In this document: positions 7,448-10,695 of the stretch, piece after piece | How positions within the stretch are numbered: position 1 is the first letter of the stretch | Layout: each line of letters starts with the position of its first letter | Assembly: GCA_023402175.1 (NCBI GenBank) | Contig: JAEXCN010000291.1 | Location: 1 to 10,695, forward strand | Direction: 5' to 3' | Source of the DNA: Pseudomonadota bacterium | GTDB lineage: Bacteria > Myxococcota_A > Polyangia > Polyangiales > Polyangiaceae | Length of the DNA stretch: 10,695 bases | Notes under the pieces: model-generated | Databases searched by the model: none | What the model saw: the letters and a program-made list of their open reading frames with translations, nothing else | What the model was told of the DNA's origin: nothing | Position numbers and translations under genes: made by a program

Positions 7448-8863
7448 TCAAATGTCGAAATACAGATAGAACTCGTGCGGCGTCGGCCGCATGCGGATCG
7501 GGTTCAGCTCCTTGCTCCGCTTGTAATCGAGCCACTCGAAGATCGCGTCCTTCGTGAAGACGTCGCCGCGGAGGAGGAACTCGTGATCGCGCTCGAGCGA
7601 GTCGAGCGCCTCCTCGAGGCTGCCGGGCATGTGCGGAACGTTCTTCAGCTCTTCGGGACTGAGGGCGTAGATGTCCTTGTCGAGCGGATCACCCGGGTCG
7701 ATCTTGTTCTGGATGCCGTCGAGACCGGCGAGCATCATCGCGCTGAACGCGAGATACGGGTTGCAGCTCGGGTCGGGGAAGCGGACCTCGATGCGGCGCG
7801 TCTTCGGCGACGGACCCGTGATCGGGATGCGGACCGAAGCGGAGCGGTTGCGGCTCGAATAGGCGAGGTTGACGGGCGCTTCGAAGCCGGGGACGAGGCG
7901 GCGGAAGCTGTTCGTCGTCGGGTTCGTGAACGCTGCGAGCGACTTCGCGTGCTTGATGATGCCGCCGATGTAGTGGAGCGCCATCTGCGAGAGGCCCGCG
8001 TAACCGTCGCCGGAGAAGAGCGGCTTGCCCTCCTTCCACAGCGACTGGTGCACGTGCATGCCCGAGCCGTTGTCGCCGAAGAGCGGCTTCGGCATGAACG
8101 TCGCCGCCTTGCCGTGTTTCCGCGCGACGTTCCTGATCACGTACTTGAACCACATGAGCTGATCGGCGCACGGGAGCAGGCGACTGAACTTGATTCCGAT
8201 CTCGCACTGACCGCCGCTCGCGACCTCGTGGTGGCCGACCTCGACCTCGATGCCCGAGGCCTGCAGCGCGAGCATCATCTCCTGGCGGACGTTCGCGAGC
8301 GTGTCGGTCGGCGGGACGGGGAAGTAGCCTTCCTTGTGGCGCGTCTTGTAGCCGAGGTTCGGATACTCCTCGCGGCCCGAGTTCCATGCGCCCTCGACGC
8401 TGTCGAGGTAGTAGTAGCCCTCGTTCGGCTTCGAGTGATCGAAGCGCACGTCGTCGAAGAGGAAGAACTCCGCCTCCGGTCCCATGAAGGACGTGTCGGC
8501 GATCCCGCTCTGGCGCAGGTAGGCCTCGGCCTTCTTCGCGATGTGTCGAGGATCGCGTGAGTACGGCTGCTTCGTGATCGGATCGTAGACGCTGCAAACG
8601 AGCGACAGCGTCGGGTGCGCGAAGAACGGATCGAGCTTCGCGGTCTCGGGATCCGGGATCATCGTCATGTCCGACGCGTTGATCGGCTGCCAGCCGCGCA
8701 CTGACGAGCCGTCGAACTGGATGCCATCTTCGAAGAGGCCTTCATCGAGCCTCGCGACGGGCAGCGTCGTGTGCTGCCACACGCCTGGGAAATCGATGAA
8801 CTTGAGGTCGACGAACTTGACGTCGTTCTTGTGCGCGAGCTCGATGACTTCCTTCGGCTTCAT
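7448..8863 (-). CDS. glnA: Glutamine synthetase type I
   Basis: ATP-dependent condensation of glutamate and ammonia to glutamine, normally by a cytosolic dodecamer. The protein is 471 aa, typical of GSI. Visible signatures are the N-terminal beta-grasp FVDLKFIDFPG and FDGSSVRGW, the active-site GPEAEFFLFDD, the ammonia/glutamate-site region NGSGMHVHQS, the ATP-site stretch NPTTNSFRRLVPG, and the SSRNRSASVRIP loop. The C-terminal KDIYALSPEEL places Tyr399 at the site that is adenylylated in enterobacterial GS (Tyr397), which suggests the GSI-beta subtype under GlnE control; glnE is not in this window. AAGGA lies 4 nt upstream of the ATG (AAGGAAGCC before the start). The gene follows glnB with a 36-bp gap, so it is probably transcribed from the glnB promoter. 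No strong terminator is visible in the 115 bp after its stop. Confidence 0.98.
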   Translation of the reverse strand: MKPKEVIELAHKNDVKFVDLKFIDFPGVWQHTTLPVARLDEGLFEDGIQFDGSSVRGWQPINASDMTMIPDPETAKLDPFFAHPTLSLVCSVYDPITKQPYSRDPRHIAKKAEAYLRQSGIADTSFMGPEAEFFLFDDVRFDHSKPNEGYYYLDSVEGAWNSGREEYPNLGYKTRHKEGYFPVPPTDTLANVRQEMMLALQASGIEVEVGHHEVASGGQCEIGIKFSRLLPCADQLMWFKYVIRNVARKHGKAATFMPKPLFGDNGSGMHVHQSLWKEGKPLFSGDGYAGLSQMALHYIGGIIKHAKSLAAFTNPTTNSFRRLVPGFEAPVNLAYSSRNRSASVRIPITGPSPKTRRIEVRFPDPSCNPYLAFSAMMLAGLDGIQNKIDPGDPLDKDIYALSPEELKNVPHMPGSLEEALDSLERDHEFLLRGDVFTKDAIFEWLDYKRSKELNPIRMRPTPHEFYLYFDI

Positions 8864-8899
8864 GGCTTCCTTGCTTCCCCCCCTGACGGGGATGAAGGG

Positions 8900-9238
8900 T
8901 CAGATGGCGTCCTTGCCGCGTTCCCCGGTGCGGATGCGCACGGCTTCTTCGATCGGACTGACGAAGATCTTTCCGTCGCCGATGCGCCCTGTCTTCGCGC
9001 TCTTCTCGATCGCGTCGAGTACGTCGTGCACGAGCTCGTCCGGAACGACGATCTCGATCTTCACCTTCGGGACGAAGTCGACGACGTAGGCCGAGCCTCG
9101 ATAGACCTCTTTCTTACCGCCCGTGCGACCGAAGCCTTTCACCTCGGTCACGGTCATGCCTTGCACGCCAACCTCGCTGAGGGCGTCTTTGACCTCGTCG
9201 AGCTTGAACGGCTTGATGATCGCCTCGATTTTCTTCAT
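8900..9238 (-). CDS. glnB: Nitrogen regulatory protein P-II
   Basis: A trimeric signal protein (112 aa, standard length) that senses 2-oxoglutarate, ATP/ADP and, by uridylylation, glutamine. It controls glutamine synthetase adenylylation, NtrB or ammonium channels. The sequence opens MKKIEAIIKPFKLDEVKDAL. The T-loop reads KGFGRTGGKKEVYRGSAYVVDF with Tyr51, the uridylylation site, conserved. The B-loop is KTGRIGDGKIFV and the C-terminal signature RIRTGERGKDAI. The start at 9238 is fixed by the family N-terminus, although the frame is open to 9673; no Shine-Dalgarno is evident. It is the first gene of a glnB-glnA unit. The absence of an adjacent amtB favours GlnB rather than GlnK, but sequence alone does not settle this. 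Confidence 0.97.
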   Translation of the reverse strand: MKKIEAIIKPFKLDEVKDALSEVGVQGMTVTEVKGFGRTGGKKEVYRGSAYVVDFVPKVKIEIVVPDELVHDVLDAIEKSAKTGRIGDGKIFVSPIEEAVRIRTGERGKDAI

Positions 9239-9289
9239 TGACGCTTGTTGGTCGCGGCGCGGTAGTTCTTCGGGCGCAGCGCCGGCAGC

Positions 9290-9318
9290 ATCAGACACCC
9301 GGTCTCCGGGGCTGCCAA
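9290..9318 (-). promoter_or_regulatory. Possible sigma70-type promoter for glnB-glnA
   Basis: On the minus strand, TTGGCA (9318-9313) and TCTGAT (9295-9290) are separated by 17 bp and lie about 52 bp before the glnB ATG. The -35 hexamer matches consensus at 5 of 6 positions; the -10 is weaker. I could not find a convincing sigma54 GG-N10-GC element in the 253-bp spacer. Confidence 0.35.
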
Positions 9319-9341
9319 GCGCTTTTCCTCTCCTGTTTTTG

Positions 9342-9373
9342 CGCACCATCCGTTTCGGAAATGTTTCGGTGCG
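9342..9373. repeat. Dyad and direct repeat in the glnB / PLP-enzyme spacer
   Basis: CGCACC (9342-9347) and GGTGCG (9368-9373) form an inverted repeat. Between them, GTTTCGG occurs at 9352-9358 and again at 9363-9369, an 11-bp period, about one helical turn. The stretch is also less GC-rich than its surroundings. Its position upstream of the candidate glnB promoter would suit an operator or activator site. The regulator is unknown and chance is not excluded. Confidence 0.3.
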
Positions 9374-9491
9374 GTAGCTGGAAGAAGAAAGGCTCCGCTG
9401 ACGCGCGGCGGCATCCACGTCGTAGGATGATGCGCGTGCGAGGCGTGACGCATCTCGAGAGAAACGCAGGGGCGGGAGCCACCGCACGGCA

Positions 9492-10463
9492 ATGAGCCGC
9501 GACGTGCTCCCACTTGCGACGCTCCGTCCGACGCCGATCGCGCGGCTCGATGACGCCGCGATCTGGGTCAAGCGCGACGATCTCATTGCCGAGCTGTACG
9601 GCGGCAACAAGGTTCGCAAGCTCGAACGGCTCTTCGGCGCCGCGCGTGCGTCCGGCAAGTCGCGCATCCTCACGCTCGGTGCAGCGGGGAGCCATCAGGT
9701 GGTCGCGACCGCGCTCTTCGGTCGACGCGAAGGATTCGACGTCGAGGCCGTCCTCGTCCCGCAGCCCTCGAGCGAGCATGCAAAGCGCAACCTTCGTGTC
9801 GCGCTCGCGCAGGGACTTCGCCCGATCGCCCTTTCGACGTGGCCCTCGGCACCCGCACTTGCCGCAGCGCACCTTCGACGCGACACGTACTTCGTGCCCC
9901 TCGGAGGATCCAATGCGCTCTCGTCGCTCGGCTTCGTCGATGCGGCCGAGGAGATCGCAGCGCAGGTCGCGGCGGGTACGATGCCCGAGCCCGATGTTGC
10001 CGTCGTGGCAATGGGCTCCGGTGGCACCGTTGCGGGCCTCGCCGTCGGGTTCGAGATCGCGGGCATGAGGACGCGCGTGATCGGCGTCGCGATCTCGCAG
10101 CCGGCTCCCGTGCTGACGATGATGGCGCGCCGCCTCGCGAAGAAGACCGCCGAGCGCGTCGGCCTCCCGCGCGCGCGCATCAGGAGCGCCGTGGATCGGA
10201 TCGAAGTCGATCGCCGATGGCTCGGACGCGGATACGGACATCCAACGCCCGCGGGTGATGTGGCGATCGTCGAGGCTCGACGAATGGGCGTCGTTCTCGA
10301 TGCGACGTACACGGCGAAGGCATTCGCATGCGCGCTGTCGCTCGGGCGAGAGGGCGGGCGCGGAACGATCCTCTACTGGCACACGCTCTCCACCGCGCCG
10401 ATGGAGTCGCTCGTGAACGACGCGCCGGCATTGCCTCCGGATCTCGCGCGTCTCTTCCGATGA
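9492..10463 (+). CDS. PLP-dependent enzyme, D-cysteine desulfhydrase / ACC deaminase family
   Basis: A fold-type II PLP enzyme of 323 aa, close to the usual length for the DcyD/ACC deaminase family. It opens with LRPTPIARLDD and WVKRDDL. YGGNKVRKLE supplies the Schiff-base Lys40. GSGGTVAGL (about 175-183) is the phosphate-binding loop. GRGYGHPTP and LDATYTAKA match later conserved blocks, and YWHTLSTAP sits where family members have the HTGG motif near the pyridine nitrogen. The catalytic QSNH motif of D-cysteine desulfhydrase and ACC deaminase is changed to GSHQ (66-69): Ser67 is kept, but the Asn and His are replaced by His and Gln. Deamination or desulfhydration of a small amino acid is therefore plausible, but the substrate is uncertain. 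The start fits the family; GGGAG upstream is about 15 nt away, so the ribosome site is weak. It diverges from glnB across 253 bp. Confidence 0.88.
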   Translation: MSRDVLPLATLRPTPIARLDDAAIWVKRDDLIAELYGGNKVRKLERLFGAARASGKSRILTLGAAGSHQVVATALFGRREGFDVEAVLVPQPSSEHAKRNLRVALAQGLRPIALSTWPSAPALAAAHLRRDTYFVPLGGSNALSSLGFVDAAEEIAAQVAAGTMPEPDVAVVAMGSGGTVAGLAVGFEIAGMRTRVIGVAISQPAPVLTMMARRLAKKTAERVGLPRARIRSAVDRIEVDRRWLGRGYGHPTPAGDVAIVEARRMGVVLDATYTAKAFACALSLGREGGRGTILYWHTLSTAPMESLVNDAPALPPDLARLFR

Positions 10464-10507
10464 GCTACCGGGTGCAGATCCACTACGGGCGAAAATTGAT
10501 CATGGGA

Positions 10508-10530
10508 TCCGAGCCCGAGCCCGAGCCCGT
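10508..10530 (+). repeat. Short GAGCCC tandem repeat
   Basis: The hexamer GAGCCC is repeated three times with a partial fourth unit. It lies in the spacer before the four-helix bundle gene. It would encode EPEPEP if the upstream ATG at 10502 were used. It is probably a simple-sequence slip product. Confidence 0.6.
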
Positions 10531-10591
10531 GACCGCGCCCGATGGCGAGTTGAAAGTAGGCAACCCATGCGCGACGGGCCGACCGTCGTAC

Positions 10592-10695
10592 ATGGCGTTC
10601 GATCACGAACAACTCGACGTGTACCGACTCGGCCTTGAGTTCCTCGTCCTTGCTGAACGAGTGATTCAGGCGCTTCCCAAGGGGAGATCGCACCT
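10592..10695 (+). CDS. Four-helix bundle protein (23S rRNA IVP-type), partial
   Basis: The first 34 codons of a gene cut by the window end. The peptide MAFDHEQLDVYRLGLEFL and the following LAERVIQALPKGRSH matches the first helix and the LPKGR turn of the small four-helix bundle family (about 120 aa) that includes proteins encoded in 23S rRNA intervening sequences. Its biochemical role is not established, and no rRNA gene is visible nearby. An in-frame ATG at 10502 would add 30 residues starting MGSEPEPEPV. Neither start has a clear ribosome site. The family match begins just at 10592, so that start is preferred. It lies 128 bp after the PLP-enzyme stop on the same strand. Confidence 0.65.
   Translation, partial: MAFDHEQLDVYRLGLEFLVLAERVIQALPKGRSH

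Noticed and set aside
7181..8560. A 459-codon open frame on the + strand opposite glnA and the STAND gene start
   Set aside because: It is the mirror of real codons with GC-rich third positions. It spans two genes and has no recognisable domain.
9235..9513. A 92-codon minus-strand frame ending in an ATGA overlap with the glnB start
   Set aside because: The overlap suggests translational coupling, but the peptide resembles nothing, and the frame runs through the glnB promoter region and into the start of the divergent gene.

Overview
The window is high-GC DNA with long spurious open frames on every strand, as GC-rich third codon positions produce. The gene content suggests a soil or aquatic bacterium of the Myxococcota (Polyangiales-like): a P-II/glutamine synthetase pair, a ferritin-loaded encapsulin, a large STAND ATPase with TPRs and a C-terminal winged helix, and a four-helix-bundle (23S rRNA IVP-type) protein. 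This placement is inference; there is no rRNA or other marker gene here. I see no tRNA, rRNA, IS element, CRISPR array or phage gene.

Layout, left to right. Positions 1-409 hold no convincing gene. An alpha/beta hydrolase (410-1426, +) converges on a small, very basic DUF6496-type protein (1472-1915, -). Upstream of that, on the same strand, is a class III alcohol dehydrogenase / S-(hydroxymethyl)glutathione dehydrogenase (2194-3303, -). A 130-bp divergent spacer separates it from a two-gene iron-storage operon on the + strand: an encapsulated ferritin-like cargo protein (3434-3844) and its family 1 encapsulin shell (3883-4695). The shell gene ends 3 bp from the end of an 877-residue STAND ATPase/TPR/winged-helix regulator on the opposite strand (4699-7332, -). 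Next, on the minus strand, come glnA (7448-8863) and the P-II gene glnB (8900-9238), read in the order glnB-glnA. A PLP-dependent enzyme of the D-cysteine desulfhydrase/ACC deaminase family (9492-10463, +) diverges from glnB. The window ends inside a four-helix-bundle protein (10592 onward, +).

Two groups of genes clearly work together. EncFtn and encapsulin form a nanocompartment: the cargo carries the di-iron ferroxidase residues and a C-terminal docking peptide, and the shell gene lies 38 bp downstream. GlnB and GlnA form a nitrogen-assimilation unit, and both keep the tyrosines that are covalently modified in the enterobacterial system (Tyr51 in P-II, Tyr399 in GS). The other genes look like single transcription units.

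The main points for a second look are: a probable leaderless GTG start for the cargo gene; loss of the flavin-stacking Trp in the shell; the C-terminal placement of the DNA-binding domain in the STAND protein; the Trp-rich, basic tail of the hydrolase; and the altered catalytic motif of the PLP enzyme. I did not find evidence for a wholly new system. The encapsulin operon is the most notable element and belongs to a known class.
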